Assembly: GCA_016874715.1 (NCBI GenBank)
Contig: VGTK01000042.1
Coordinates: forward strand, 1 to 37,287
From: Deltaproteobacteria bacterium
GTDB taxonomy: Bacteria > Desulfobacterota > Binatia > UBA12015
Reading direction: 5' to 3'
DNA: 37,287 bases
The translations under genes were made by a program, and so were the position numbers. Positions 1 to 6,888 of the stretch are shown here, piece after piece. Under the pieces are notes generated by a model, which ran no database searches, was not told where the DNA came from, and saw only the letters and a list, made by a program, of their open reading frames with translations. Positions within the stretch are counted from its first letter, which is position 1; each line of letters begins with the position of its first letter.

Positions 1-162
1 CGGGCAGGCGTCGCACGGGCCGCCGGGGGCGACGAGCCAGACGCGCGCCAGCGCGAGTCCGGCGTCGGCGGTGAGGCCACCGACCACCGTGCTCAGCACG
101 GCCGCGGGGTCGCGCGCCTCGGCGGCCGCGACCGCGACCTTGAGCAGGGCATCCTCGGTCAT
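1..162 (-). CDS. Sigma-54-dependent transcriptional activator, N-terminal GAF part (partial)
   Basis: The minus strand starts with ATG at 162 and stays open to the window edge, giving 54 residues (MTEDALLKVAVAAAEA... to ...GGPCDACP). The segment 'ALARVWLVAPG' followed by a C-x2-C pair closely resembles the start of the GAF domain in GAF/AAA+/Fis sigma-54 activators, where this region carries clustered cysteines. Such proteins bind upstream sequences and use ATP hydrolysis to open sigma-54 promoters; the AAA+ and Fis parts would lie beyond the window. A match to a -24/-12 promoter lies between this gene and the next one on the other strand, which supports the call. Family assignment is by recognition of the short N-terminus only, so a GAF-domain sensor of another class is possible. 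Confidence 0.6.
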   Translation of the reverse strand, partial: MTEDALLKVAVAAAEARDPAAVLSTVVGGLTADAGLALARVWLVAPGGPCDACP

Positions 163-178
163 GGCTGGCGCAGTCCAC

Positions 179-225
179 AACGAAACTTCGTTATGATCGA
201 TGGTGATCTTTCGTTGAACCACGAA
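179..225. promoter_or_regulatory. Pair of inverted repeats, candidate activator-binding (UAS) sites
   Basis: An AT-rich island in GC-rich sequence holds AACGAA-AC-TTCGTT at 179-192 (perfect 6-bp arms) and TTCGT-TGAACC-ACGAA at 210-225 (perfect 5-bp arms). TTCGTT occurs in both. The centres are 32 bp apart, close to three helical turns, so two dimers would sit on one DNA face. They lie roughly 95-130 bp upstream of the start predicted from the -24/-12 element at 289-304, the usual distance for sigma-54 enhancer sites. Binding by the divergent regulator is inference. Confidence 0.5.
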
Positions 226-288
226 TTTTCATTGTAGCGGTGATGCCGGAACCCAAGCCGGCACCGGTGTTTCTCGAGTCCCGTCTGA

Positions 289-304
289 CGGCACGGTCGC
301 TGCA
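289..304 (+). promoter_or_regulatory. Candidate sigma-54 (-24/-12) promoter
   Basis: The sequence CGGCACGGTCGCTGCA has the invariant GG (290-291) and GC (302-303) with the required ten bases between them, and matches the consensus TGGCACG-N4-TTGC at all but two positions (C for the first T, C for the first T of TTGC). The predicted transcription start is near 315, giving a leader of about 70 bases before the VOC gene at 388. A sigma-54-type activator is encoded divergently. Confidence 0.5.
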
Positions 305-387
305 ATGTCGCCGGGACCGGCCACCGACGGTCGTCGGAGCCATGCAGGAGGCGCCTCCGCCGAAGTGGCGCCGCGAAGGACAGGAAC

Positions 388-852
388 ATGTCGAGCAACG
401 ATCACCAGACGGCCTTCACGACCGGCCACGTCGGCATCAACGTCACCGACCTCGACCGCGCCGTGCGCTTCTGCGAGCGCGTGTTCGGCTTCAGCGTCGG
501 CGGACGCTCCGACGAGGCGTCGCGACGCTTCGCCTTCCTGAAGTACGGCGACGCGCTCGCGCTCACGCTGTGGCAGCAGAGCGACGGGCGCTTCGACGGG
601 CGGCGTCGGGGCCTGCACCACCTCTCGTTCCGCGTGCCGACGCTCGCCGACGTGCGCGACGCCGAGGCGCGCGTGCGCGACGCGGGCGGCCGCTTCCTCT
701 ACGAGGGAGCGGTGCCGCACGGCGAGGGCGCGAGCTCGGGCGGGATCTTCTTCGAGGACCCGGACGGCACGCGGCTCGAGATCTTCACCAGCGACGGCCT
801 GCAGCAGGCGCACGCGCCGACGTCCGGCGCGCCGAGCTGCGGCTTCCTCTGA
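388..852 (+). CDS. VOC (glyoxalase/dioxygenase) superfamily protein
   Basis: This 154-residue protein has the paired beta-alpha-beta-beta-beta modules of the vicinal oxygen chelate fold. Module one begins 'GHVGINVTDLDRAVRF' (His14) and module two 'GLHHLSFRV' (His77/78), ending in 'DPDGTRLEIF' with Glu131. These are the positions that normally coordinate the divalent metal in glyoxalase I and extradiol-type enzymes. The substrate cannot be read from sequence. The start has a purine-rich AAGGACAGGA just upstream. It is the first gene after the candidate sigma-54 promoter and is followed 35 bp later, on the same strand, by a split-barrel flavin-type gene, so both may be one inducible unit, perhaps for detoxification or breakdown of an organic compound. 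Family confidence is high; function is open. Confidence 0.85.
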   Translation: MSSNDHQTAFTTGHVGINVTDLDRAVRFCERVFGFSVGGRSDEASRRFAFLKYGDALALTLWQQSDGRFDGRRRGLHHLSFRVPTLADVRDAEARVRDAGGRFLYEGAVPHGEGASSGGIFFEDPDGTRLEIFTSDGLQQAHAPTSGAPSCGFL

Positions 853-887
853 TCCGACCACGTCGCACGGGCGAGAGGAGGATTCCG

Positions 888-1756
888 ATGCCACACGCAT
901 TCCACGACGGCGAGCGTGCGGTGCAGCAGCGCGCCGGGGTCGCGGGCATCGCGAGCCGCGTCGCCGGCAGCATCCACGACGAGATCCCGCAGGCGGCGCG
1001 GGACTTCCTGCTCGAGCAGCCGTTCGCGGTGCTGGCGAGCCGCGCCGCGGACGGCCGGGTGTGGGCGTCGCTCGTGCACGGCGCACCGGGCTTCCTGTCG
1101 GCGCCCAGCGAGTGGGTGATCGAGATCGACGCCGAGCCGCTCGAGGGTGACCCGCTGGCGGCGAGCCTCGCTCCCGGCGCGCCGCTCGGGGCGCTCGTGA
1201 TCGACCTCGCCACGCGGCGCCGCATGCGGGTGAACGGCCGCGTCGCGGGCACGGCATGGCCGCTGCGCATCGCCGTCGACGAGGTGTTCGCCAACTGTCC
1301 GAAGTACATCCAGCGCCGCGCGCTCGGCAGCGACGGCGGGAACGGCGCACGCGCCGCCAGCCCGACCGCCACGGACGCGCTGACCCGCGAGCAGCAGCTG
1401 CGGATCGCGCGCGCCGACACGTTCTTCATCGCGTCGAGCCATCCCGAGCGCCGGGCTTCGTCGATGTGCTCGACGAGCGGCGCATCGCCTGGCCCGACTA
1501 CAAGGGCAACGCGATGTTCCAGACGCTCGGCAACCTCGCGAGCGACCCGCACGCGGGCATCGCGTTCGCCGACTTCGCGAGCGGCGACGTCCTGCAGCTC
1601 ACCGGACGCGCGCACGTCGACTGGGATCCGGCGCGTACGGCGCGTTTCCCCGGCGCGGAGCGCGTCGTCGAGTTCTCGATCGACGAGGTCCGCGAGATGC
1701 GCGGCGCGCTGCCGCTGCGCGCCGACGCGGTCGAGCCGTCGCCGTTCAACCCGTGA
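888..1756 (+). pseudogene. Pyridoxamine 5'-phosphate oxidase-like split-barrel protein, frameshifted
   Basis: ATG 888 follows a strong AGGAGG at 876-881. The first frame runs through 'FAVLASRAADGRVWASLVHG' and 'NCPKYIQRR' to 'TFFIASSHPERR' near 1454. The homologous reading then continues in another frame from 'PGFVDVLDERRIAWPDYKGN' (1451 on) to the stop at 1756. Intact relatives of this FMN-binding split-barrel family carry a stretch of roughly ten residues ending in 'SHRGG' between 'HPER' and 'PGF'. Here it is missing, so the lesion is a deletion of about 25-30 bases with a net -1 shift rather than a single-base slip. The family binds FMN or related cofactors and reduces small molecules or acts as a general stress protein. 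The product as written would lose its C-terminal third. Confidence 0.75.
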
Positions 1757-1784
1757 CGCGACTCGATGTCGTCAGGCTGCAGTG

Positions 1785-2627
1785 TCAGGCCGCGTCGTCC
1801 CGCCGATCGAACGGATAGCCGCTCGCCGGGCCGTGCAGCGGCTGCAGCAGCATGCGATCGAGCCGCAGCTCGCGCTCGGTGCGGAACTGCTCGATGCCGA
1901 TGGTCATGCCCTCGTGGCCGTCGGCCGGCTGCGCGCGGTACGTGCCGAGCAGGCGGTCCCACCACGGGACGTTGAAGCCGAAGTTGCTGTTGGTCTCGTC
2001 GGGGCGGATCGAGTGGTGGACGCGGTGCATGTCGGGCGTCACCACGAGCAGGCGCAGCACCCGGTCGACGTGCAGTGGCAGCCGCACGTTGCCGTGGTTG
2101 AACATGGCGGTCGCGTTGAGCACGACCTCGAAGACGAGCACCGCGACCGCCGGCGGCCCGAAGGCGAGCACGAAGCCGAGCTTCAGCCCCATCGAGAGCA
2201 CGATCTCGATGGGATGAAAGCGCACCCCGGTGGTCGCGTCGAACTCGAGGTCGGCGTGGTGCATGCGGTGCAGGCGCCACAGCGCCGGCACCGCGTGGAA
2301 CATCACGTGCTGCAGGTAGATCGTCAGGTCGAGCGCGAGCAGCGACGCGACGAAGGCGGGCCATCCCGAGATGCCGAGCACGTTGAGCAGGCCCCACCCG
2401 CGCTCCTGCGCGAGTGCCGCGAGCCCGACGGCGAGCAGCGGGAAGAGCGCGCGCAGGACGAGCGTGCTCAGCACCACGACGCCGAGGTTGCCGGTCCAGC
2501 GCAGCGCCCGGCCGATCGTGCGCGGACGGCGGGGTGCCGCCCCCTCCCACCACACCATCACGGCGAGGACGCCGGCGAAGGCCAGCCCGCGCACGAGCGG
2601 CTCGTGCGTCATCAGCGCGTCGTGCAC
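1785..2627 (-). CDS. Sterol desaturase / fatty acid hydroxylase family membrane protein
   Basis: This 280-residue integral membrane di-iron protein has hydrophobic stretches around residues 13-25, 47-72, 92-104 and 145-172 and the full histidine set: H-x3-H at 107-111 ('QHVMFH'), H-x2-HH at 120-124 ('HRMHH'), a lone His at 178 ('NHGN') and H-x2-HH at 201-205 ('HRVHH'). These ligate the non-haem di-iron centre that activates oxygen to hydroxylate or desaturate a lipid. Length and spacing fit bacterial members of the family; the substrate (sterol-like, hopanoid, ether lipid or carotenoid) cannot be told. A second ATG at codon 6 (MTHEP) is an equally good start. It converges on the broken split-barrel gene, with 28 bp between the stops. 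Confidence 0.9.
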   Translation of the reverse strand: MHDALMTHEPLVRGLAFAGVLAVMVWWEGAAPRRPRTIGRALRWTGNLGVVVLSTLVLRALFPLLAVGLAALAQERGWGLLNVLGISGWPAFVASLLALDLTIYLQHVMFHAVPALWRLHRMHHADLEFDATTGVRFHPIEIVLSMGLKLGFVLAFGPPAVAVLVFEVVLNATAMFNHGNVRLPLHVDRVLRLLVVTPDMHRVHHSIRPDETNSNFGFNVPWWDRLLGTYRAQPADGHEGMTIGIEQFRTERELRLDRMLLQPLHGPASGYPFDRRDDAA

Positions 2628-3032
2628 GATCGATCTCCGCCCTGCGTCATCGGGTCCTCGCTCGACGACTACCCGATCCGCTCACTCCGCACACGCGAGA
2701 AGAAGGCCCGACGACGACGCGACACGAACGCTCTCGAAGCCCGCCCGCAGCAGCGAGTCCTCCACGTCGCGGCGTGACGCTTCCCCGGCACACCGCAAGC
2801 CCCGACGGCCGAGCGCGCGGCCTGCCCGTGGCCGGCCGAACGAGGGGCGCCCGCTCGAGCGCGCGGAAAGCGCGGCCCGCGTCGTGCATCGGCACGGTGC
2901 GACATCCGCGCGGCTGCCGGGTGAGCGGCACAGCGCATGGGGAGAGCCGGGCGCGTGTAACTTCCGGGCTCGCGGGGCGAAGTCCTCCGCGCCATGAGAC
3001 GCTGCCGAGACGAGAAGAGGAGCCCGCTCGCC
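2628..3032. other. Intergenic region without recognisable gene
   Basis: This stretch separates the divergent sterol desaturase-family gene from the DUF547 gene. I find no convincing protein, RNA gene or strong hairpin. Open frames across it have the arginine/proline-rich composition of random GC-rich sequence. It must hold promoters for both neighbours. The Shine-Dalgarno-like AGAGGAG at 3016-3022 favours ATG 3033 over ATG 2994 for the downstream gene. Confidence 0.4.
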
Positions 3033-3830
3033 ATGCTGCTGACCACGACCCTGCTGCTGAGCGCCGTCCCGCTGCTCGCGCTGGCGGCGACCACGACCGG
3101 GTCCGGTCAGCCGTTCGCCCCCGACGCGTACCACCGACTGCTCGCGCGTCACGTCGCGCCCGGAGTCATCGACGGCATCTCGTCGACCCTCGTCGACTAC
3201 GGCGCGCTGCGCGCGGACCCCGACTACGCGCGCGCGCTCGACGACTTCGCGGCCGCCGACCCCGCGCACATGAGCCGGGCGGAGCGCTTCGCGTTCCGGA
3301 TCAACGCCTACAACCTGACGGCGATCCGGACGGTCGTCGACCGCTACCCGATGCAGAGCATCAAGGACGGCGGCAACCTGCTGTTCCCGATCTGGAAGAA
3401 GAAGGTCGCGACCGTCGCCGGTACCCAGCGCTCGCTCGACGGGGTCGAGCACGGGATCCTGCGTCCCGAGTTCGGCGACCCGCGCGTGCACTTCGCGATC
3501 GTCTGCGCGTCGCTGTCGTGTCCCGACCTGCGCGCCGAGCCGTAGGTCGCGGAGCGCCTCGACGTACAGCTCGACGACGCCGCGCGGACGTTTCTCGCGA
3601 ACCCGTCCAAGGGCCTCGTCACGACGGAGAAGGGAGACGGCGTGCGGGCCTCCGCGATCCTGAAGCGGTTCGCGGACGACTTCGCGGGTGTCGGCGGCGT
3701 GCCGGCGTTCCTGCGCGCGAACGCTCCACCGACGGTGCCGCGCACGGCACTCGAGCCGCGGGCGATCACCTACCTCGACTACGACTGGAGCCTGAACGAT
3801 CGCGCCCGCTCGCCGGCCGGATCGCGCTGA
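3033..3830 (+). pseudogene. DUF547 secreted protein interrupted by an in-frame amber codon
   Basis: From ATG 3033 the product opens with a signal peptide (MLLTTTLLLSAVPLLALA) and then the DUF547 fold: 'FRINAYNLTAIRTVVDRYP', 'SLDGVEHGILRPEFGDPRVHFAIVCASLSCP'. The N-A-Y-N segment and the 'C-A-S-L-S-C-P' segment are the signatures of this family. TAG at 3543-3545 stops translation directly after 'DLRAEP', but the same frame stays open and keeps family-like sequence ('VAERLDVQLDDAARTFLANP') to the TGA ending at 3830, closing with 'TYLDYDWSLND', the typical C-terminus. The family pattern at the stop position is 'P-Y', so TAG most likely replaces TAC or TAT. DUF547 proteins have no settled biochemical role. 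Real nonsense mutation, readthrough and consensus error are all possible. Confidence 0.8.
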
Positions 3831-3955
3831 GGGCGCGGCGATTCCTGAACGAGGCAGCCGTCATCGAGCGCTGCGGCGCGCGGGTCCGCGAGGAATGCGC
3901 CGGGACCCGCGCCGGCCTGGATGCCACAACGCGGCCGATCCCGCGAAGCGCCATC

Positions 3956-4509
3956 ATGTCGAACGATGCCGACGACCTCGCGCCGCCGGGCGAGCGCGCC
4001 GCCTGGATGGCACGCGCGCAGAGTGGCGACGGCGAGGCCTACCGACGCCTGCTCGAGAGCGTCGCGTCCGACTTGCGGAGCTCCTTCCGGCGCCGCATCC
4101 GCGACGTGCAGGAGGTGGAGGATCTCGTGCAGGAGACTCTCTTGACGGTGCACCGCGCGCGGCGCACCTGGGACCCCGCGCGCCCGCTGGAGCCCTGGCT
4201 CTACGCGATCGCCCGCAACTCGCTCGCGACGCGTTCCGCCGCGACCGCCGGCGCGCCGAGCGGTACCCGGCCGACGACGCCCTCCTGACGATCGCCGCCG
4301 CGCCGCCGAGCCACGAGTCCGGCATCGACGCGATCTTCGACGGCCTCCCCGAAGGACAGCGCGAGGCCCTCGAGATGGTCAAGATCAAAGGGCTGTCGAT
4401 CGAGCAGGCTGCGGCGCAGGCGGGCGTTTCGCAGGGTGCGATGCGCGTCCGCATCCACCGCGGCTACCGGGCGCTGCGCGCGCGCCTGCTGGGTGGTGAC
4501 GACGAATGA
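3956..4509 (+). pseudogene. ECF RNA polymerase sigma factor, frameshifted
   Basis: ATG 3956 opens a sigma-70 region 2: 'MARAQSGDGEAYRRLLESVA', 'RIRDVQEVEDLVQETLLTVHRARRTW' and 'PWLYAIARNSL', all hallmarks of extracytoplasmic-function sigma factors. After 'IARNSL' (about 4222-4226) the homologous reading moves to the -1 frame ('RDAFRRDRRRAERYP'), and region 4 follows there: 'LPEGQREALEMVKIKGLSIEQAAAQAGVSQGAMRVRIHRGYRAL', the helix-turn-helix that reads the -35 element. A single missing base explains the break. The stop at 4507-4509 overlaps the ATG of the next gene (ATGA), a typical sigma/anti-sigma arrangement. Whether the gene is truly broken or the consensus lost one base cannot be decided here. 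Confidence 0.85.
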
Positions 4510-5189
4510 CCGCGAAGCAGCCCACGCCCGGGATACGGCCGAGCACCGACGACCTGATCGCGAGCCTCACCGCCGACGTTCCGCCGGTGCCCCGCATCTG
4601 GCCCGCGGGCCGGCGCCTCGCGGCCTGGACGGGAGGGCTCGCACTGATCCTGTCGATCGCGGCGCTCGCGATCGGCGTCCGCGCCGATCTGCCGGTGCGG
4701 CTCGGCGATGCCTCGTTCGTCGCGCAGCTGCTCGCGCTGCTGGCGGTGGCGGTCGCGAGCGCCGCGCTCGCGCTCCGTTCGTCCGTCCCGGGCGAGGAGC
4801 CCCCGCTGCGCCTGAGCGCCATCGTGATCCTGCTCGCCACCGCGGGGCTCGCACTGGCCTGTGGCCGGGAGCCCGCGGCGGCGGCCCACGACTCGGACTT
4901 CGTCGCGGCGGGATGGCCGTGTGCCGCGGTCACCGTGCTGATCGCGACGCTTCCCCTGGTGCTCCTCGCGGGCCTGGTGCGCCGCGCGGCGCCCCTGGTA
5001 CCGACGGTTGCGGGTCTGCTCGCCGGCGGCGCCGCGTTCTTCGCCGCCGTCGTGGCCCTCCAGCTCGTGTGCCCGCACGACGAGCGCTGGCACCTGCTGG
5101 TCTGGCACCTCGGCCCGGTCGCGCTCGGACTCCTCGCATCGGCGGCGCTCGGCGCGAGCTGGCTCGCGCGCTGGCGACGCGTCGCCTGA
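4506..5189 (+). CDS. NrsF-family (DUF1109) membrane anti-sigma factor
   Basis: This 227-residue protein has a short cytoplasmic N-terminus ('PSTDDLIASLTADVPPVPRI') and about six hydrophobic helices. In the last third it carries 'LVCPHDERWHLLVWHLGPVALG', the cysteine/histidine-rich signature of the DUF1109/NrsF family. Members hold a cognate ECF sigma factor at the inner membrane and release it on a signal; in Caulobacter NrsF responds through conserved cysteines to metal or redox stress (family knowledge). The candidate Cys in 'CGREP', 'WPCAA' and 'VCPHD' would be the sensing residues. The ATG overlaps the sigma stop by four bases, so the two are translated together. The gene is intact while its partner is frameshifted. 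Confidence 0.85.
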   Translation: MTAKQPTPGIRPSTDDLIASLTADVPPVPRIWPAGRRLAAWTGGLALILSIAALAIGVRADLPVRLGDASFVAQLLALLAVAVASAALALRSSVPGEEPPLRLSAIVILLATAGLALACGREPAAAAHDSDFVAAGWPCAAVTVLIATLPLVLLAGLVRRAAPLVPTVAGLLAGGAAFFAAVVALQLVCPHDERWHLLVWHLGPVALGLLASAALGASWLARWRRVA

Positions 5190-5208
5190 ATGGCCCGGCA
5201 GCCGACGC

Positions 5209-5463
5209 TCAGCTCGACTCCTCGAGCGCGAGCGCGGCCCGAGCCGACGAGTACGACGACACGAGATACGGCACGACGAAATTCATCGCGAGACGCCGCA
5301 GCACCTCGAGGCTCAGCGGTTGCGCGAGCACCAGGTCGAGGTGATTGACGAGCAGCGGCATGGGCGAGACCACGCTCGCGACGCCACACGCGCGGCGGAC
5401 CGTCGCGGGCGCGGTGGCGTGGCGGGAGAACGCGCGAACCACGATCATCGAGGACCGATCCAT
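5209..5463 (-). CDS. NrtS-like small membrane protein (putative nitrate/nitrite transporter subunit)
   Basis: This 84-residue protein has two hydrophobic segments and the core 'LVNHLDLVLAQPLSLEVLRR' followed by 'VVPYLVSSYSSARAAL'. The spacing of N-H-x-D, then L-x-P, then V-P-Y-x-V-S-x-Y-S is what I recognise from the small NrtS family, described as nitrate/nitrite transporters that work as homo- or hetero-oligomers of short two-helix subunits. Assignment is by pattern recognition and moderate. GGAGCGGAGCG precedes ATG 5463; a second ATG (MIVVRAF) at 5448 is possible. It is last in a run of three small minus-strand genes and converges on the NrsF gene with a 19-bp gap. The first transmembrane stretch contains two prolines and a methionine, unlike typical members. 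Confidence 0.55.
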   Translation of the reverse strand: MDRSSMIVVRAFSRHATAPATVRRACGVASVVSPMPLLVNHLDLVLAQPLSLEVLRRLAMNFVVPYLVSSYSSARAALALEESS

Positions 5464-5481
5464 CGGTAACGCTCCGCTCCG

Positions 5482-5676
5482 CTACCGATCACCCGGGACG
5501 GAGCCGTGCCCCGGCAGGGCGTGAGCTGCCCACGCGGCCAGCACCCGGCGCGCTGCGACGCGGCGGCTCACGAAGAGCAGCGCGGCGGTATTGACGCTCA
5601 TCAGCCAGGTCACCCAGGCGACCGGCAACGGCGTCTGGCTCATGATGTGACCCGCCAGGGTCGTCGGCGCTCCCAT
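5482..5676 (-). CDS. Small hypothetical membrane protein
   Basis: This 64-residue ORF starts MGAPTTLAGHIMSQ and has one clear membrane helix, 'VAWVTWLMSVNTAALLFV', followed by an Arg-rich segment 'SRRVAARRVLAAWAAHAL'. Its ATG shares one base with the stop of the gene upstream (TGATG at 5674-5678), so translation is probably coupled. The 'NTAALLFV...R-VLAAW' pattern recalls the N-terminal half of slightly longer multi-helix proteins that I associate loosely with such small transporter genes. If so this copy is cut short at its C-terminus ('GHGSVPGDR'). I do not assign a function. Confidence 0.4.
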   Translation of the reverse strand: MGAPTTLAGHIMSQTPLPVAWVTWLMSVNTAALLFVSRRVAARRVLAAWAAHALPGHGSVPGDR

Positions 5677-5891
5677 CAGCAGATTCCGTCTCCGATCAAG
5701 CCGTCCTCGAGCTGTCGCGCAAGCAGCCCCGCCACGTCGCCCGCCTCCGCACACGGCGCCGTGCACCTTGCCGCGGCGGCGTCGGTGGCGCACGCCACCG
5801 CGTTTCCGGCGAGCAGCATCGTCGCGGCCGCGGTCGCCGTCGCCGTCGCGGTCGCGGTCGCGACCAGGAGCGCACGGTTCGACGTGTTCAT
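5676..5891 (-). CDS. Small secreted or periplasmic Cys-containing protein
   Basis: This 71-residue ORF has an N-terminal hydrophobic stretch made largely of Ala-Thr repeats and a plausible signal peptidase site 'AGNAVA|C'. The remaining 40 residues contain four cysteines (C-A-T-D, R-C-T-A-P-C, and the terminal I-C), which could pair as disulfides. The repetitive signal sequence is encoded by a five-copy hexanucleotide repeat (5833-5862), a site prone to slippage. The stop overlaps the next start (TGATG). It could be a lipoprotein if the Cys after the hydrophobic segment is lipidated, but the preceding residues fit a lipobox poorly. No family recognised. Confidence 0.4.
   Translation of the reverse strand: MNTSNRALLVATATATATATAAATMLLAGNAVACATDAAAARCTAPCAEAGDVAGLLARQLEDGLIGDGIC
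5833..5862. repeat. Hexanucleotide tandem repeat (GTCGCS x5)
   Basis: GTCGCC, GTCGCC, GTCGCG, GTCGCG, GTCGCG follow each other without interruption. On the minus strand they encode alternating Ala-Thr in the signal peptide of the 71-residue ORF. A change in copy number would keep the frame but alter hydrophobic length by two residues per unit. Confidence 0.85.
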
Positions 5892-5925
5892 CTCTCGTCT
5901 CTTCCTCGCGGCAGGATGCCGCCTT

Positions 5926-5948
5926 CCGGCCCCGCTGCGCGGGGCCGG
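5926..5948 (-). terminator. Strong 10-bp hairpin between two minus-strand genes
   Basis: CCGGCCCCGC and GCGGGGCCGG (perfect 10-bp stem) enclose the 3-base loop TGC. It begins 12 bases after the stop of the YceI-like gene in the direction of transcription and lies 34 bases before the next start. No T-run follows, so it is either a weak intrinsic terminator or an RNA-stabilising intercistronic hairpin. Confidence 0.55.
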
Positions 5949-5959
5949 GTGCGGGCCGA

Positions 5960-6655
5960 CTACTGGGCCTTCGCTTCGCCGGCGGCCGGAGCCGTCGCGA
6001 ATGCGTTCGCCTCGATCGTTCCTTCGGTGGCGACGACGGGCGCGAGCTGCTGCATGCGCGCGCGCCAGCCCGCGGTATTCTTCGCGCTCACGCCGTAGCG
6101 TTCGCGGTCGAAGCCCTCGATGCGCGCGCGGACGCGCAACGTGCGCGCGTCGCCGTACGTGCCGGGGGGCAGGTAGACGAGGGTTCCCGTGATGCGCTCC
6201 GCCGCACCGTCGTCACGCGGCCGTCCGCAGATCGTGAACCTGCCCTCGGTCGAGAACGCGGCCGGCTTCTCCGGCTCCACCGGAGGCGTCAGCTTCAGGC
6301 TCGGAATCACGAGCTCCAGCGTGCAGGCCGCGGGCTCGGACGCCTTGTTGGTCGCCCACTCGGCGAAGTGCTCCGACTTGGTCTCGTCGTTGTCGACCCG
6401 GATCGAGACGAGCGGGACGGAGCACTTCGCACTACCGACGAGCGTCGACTCGTCGGCCTCGATCGTGCACGCGATCGCGGAGCTGACCGCCGTGATGCGC
6501 TCGCCGATCGCCGCGTCGAACACCGCCGTGAGGGCGCTGTTGCCGAGCTTCGGATCGACGGTGAAGGTGGTCCCGCCGGCCCGGGCCGGAGCGGGGAGCA
6601 GCGCCGTCGCGAGGAGCGCCGCGAGCATCGTCGTGGAGATCTTCGATCGTCTCAT
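5960..6655 (-). CDS. Secreted YceI-like protein
   Basis: This 231-residue protein opens with MRRSKISTTMLAALLATALL and a signal peptidase site at 'ARAGG'. The mature part begins 'TTFTVDPKLGNSALTAVFDAAIGERITAVSS' and continues with 'VSIRVDNDETKSEHFAEWATNK', 'LELVIPSLKL' and 'STEGRFTICGR'. The order of an opening beta strand 'F-x-V-D-P', a segment with paired acidic residues and a late 'GxFTICG' strand resembles the YceI lipocalin-like fold, whose members bind isoprenoid or amphiphilic ligands in the periplasm; I treat that as probable, not certain. Cysteines in 'IACTIE', 'AKCSV', 'AACTLE' and 'TICGR' could form disulfides. ATG 6655 is chosen because the signal peptide starts there; no good ribosome site is visible. 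Confidence 0.6.
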   Translation of the reverse strand: MRRSKISTTMLAALLATALLPAPARAGGTTFTVDPKLGNSALTAVFDAAIGERITAVSSAIACTIEADESTLVGSAKCSVPLVSIRVDNDETKSEHFAEWATNKASEPAACTLELVIPSLKLTPPVEPEKPAAFSTEGRFTICGRPRDDGAAERITGTLVYLPPGTYGDARTLRVRARIEGFDRERYGVSAKNTAGWRARMQQLAPVVATEGTIEANAFATAPAAGEAKAQ

Positions 6656-6666
6656 GCCGCGGTAGT

Positions 6667-6876
6667 TCACCACCTCGACCGCGTTGTTGCGAGAGGAGTC
6701 GGTCCTTCCGTGACCAGGCGAAGAGCGGCCCGCTCCGCGTCGTCGAACGCAGCGTTGGTCTCGAATTCGAAGGCCGCATCGAGCTTCTCGGGAGACACAC
6801 CGCGGCGCACGGCACCGTGCGCGGTGTGCGCCCGGCAATCCATCCGCTCGAGCGATCCGATCACCACGAAGCGGAC
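6667..6876 (-). pseudogene. Carboxymuconolactone decarboxylase/AhpD-family fragment
   Basis: The minus-strand frame reads 'FVVIGSLERMDCRAHTAHGA' then 'GVSPEKLDAAFEFET' and 'AAFDDAERAALRLVTEG'. This is the internal core of the CMD/AhpD family, in which 'C-x-x-C-x-A-H-T-A-H' holds the redox-active cysteines. Here only one Cys remains ('MDCRAHTAH', where the family has C-x2-C). The reading ends after 'LVTEGPTP' in unrelated residues and a stop. Upstream there is no normal N-terminus: the frame runs into a 12-bp tandem repeat that encodes R-R-P-V over and over. I read it as a remnant truncated at both ends. Confidence 0.6.
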
Positions 6877-6888
6877 CGAAGGCCGCCA

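Noticed and set aside
179..225. Operator of a TetR- or LysR-type regulator
   Set aside because: The nearest such genes are far away. The divergent regulator resembles a sigma-54 activator and the spacing to the -24/-12 element fits enhancer sites better.
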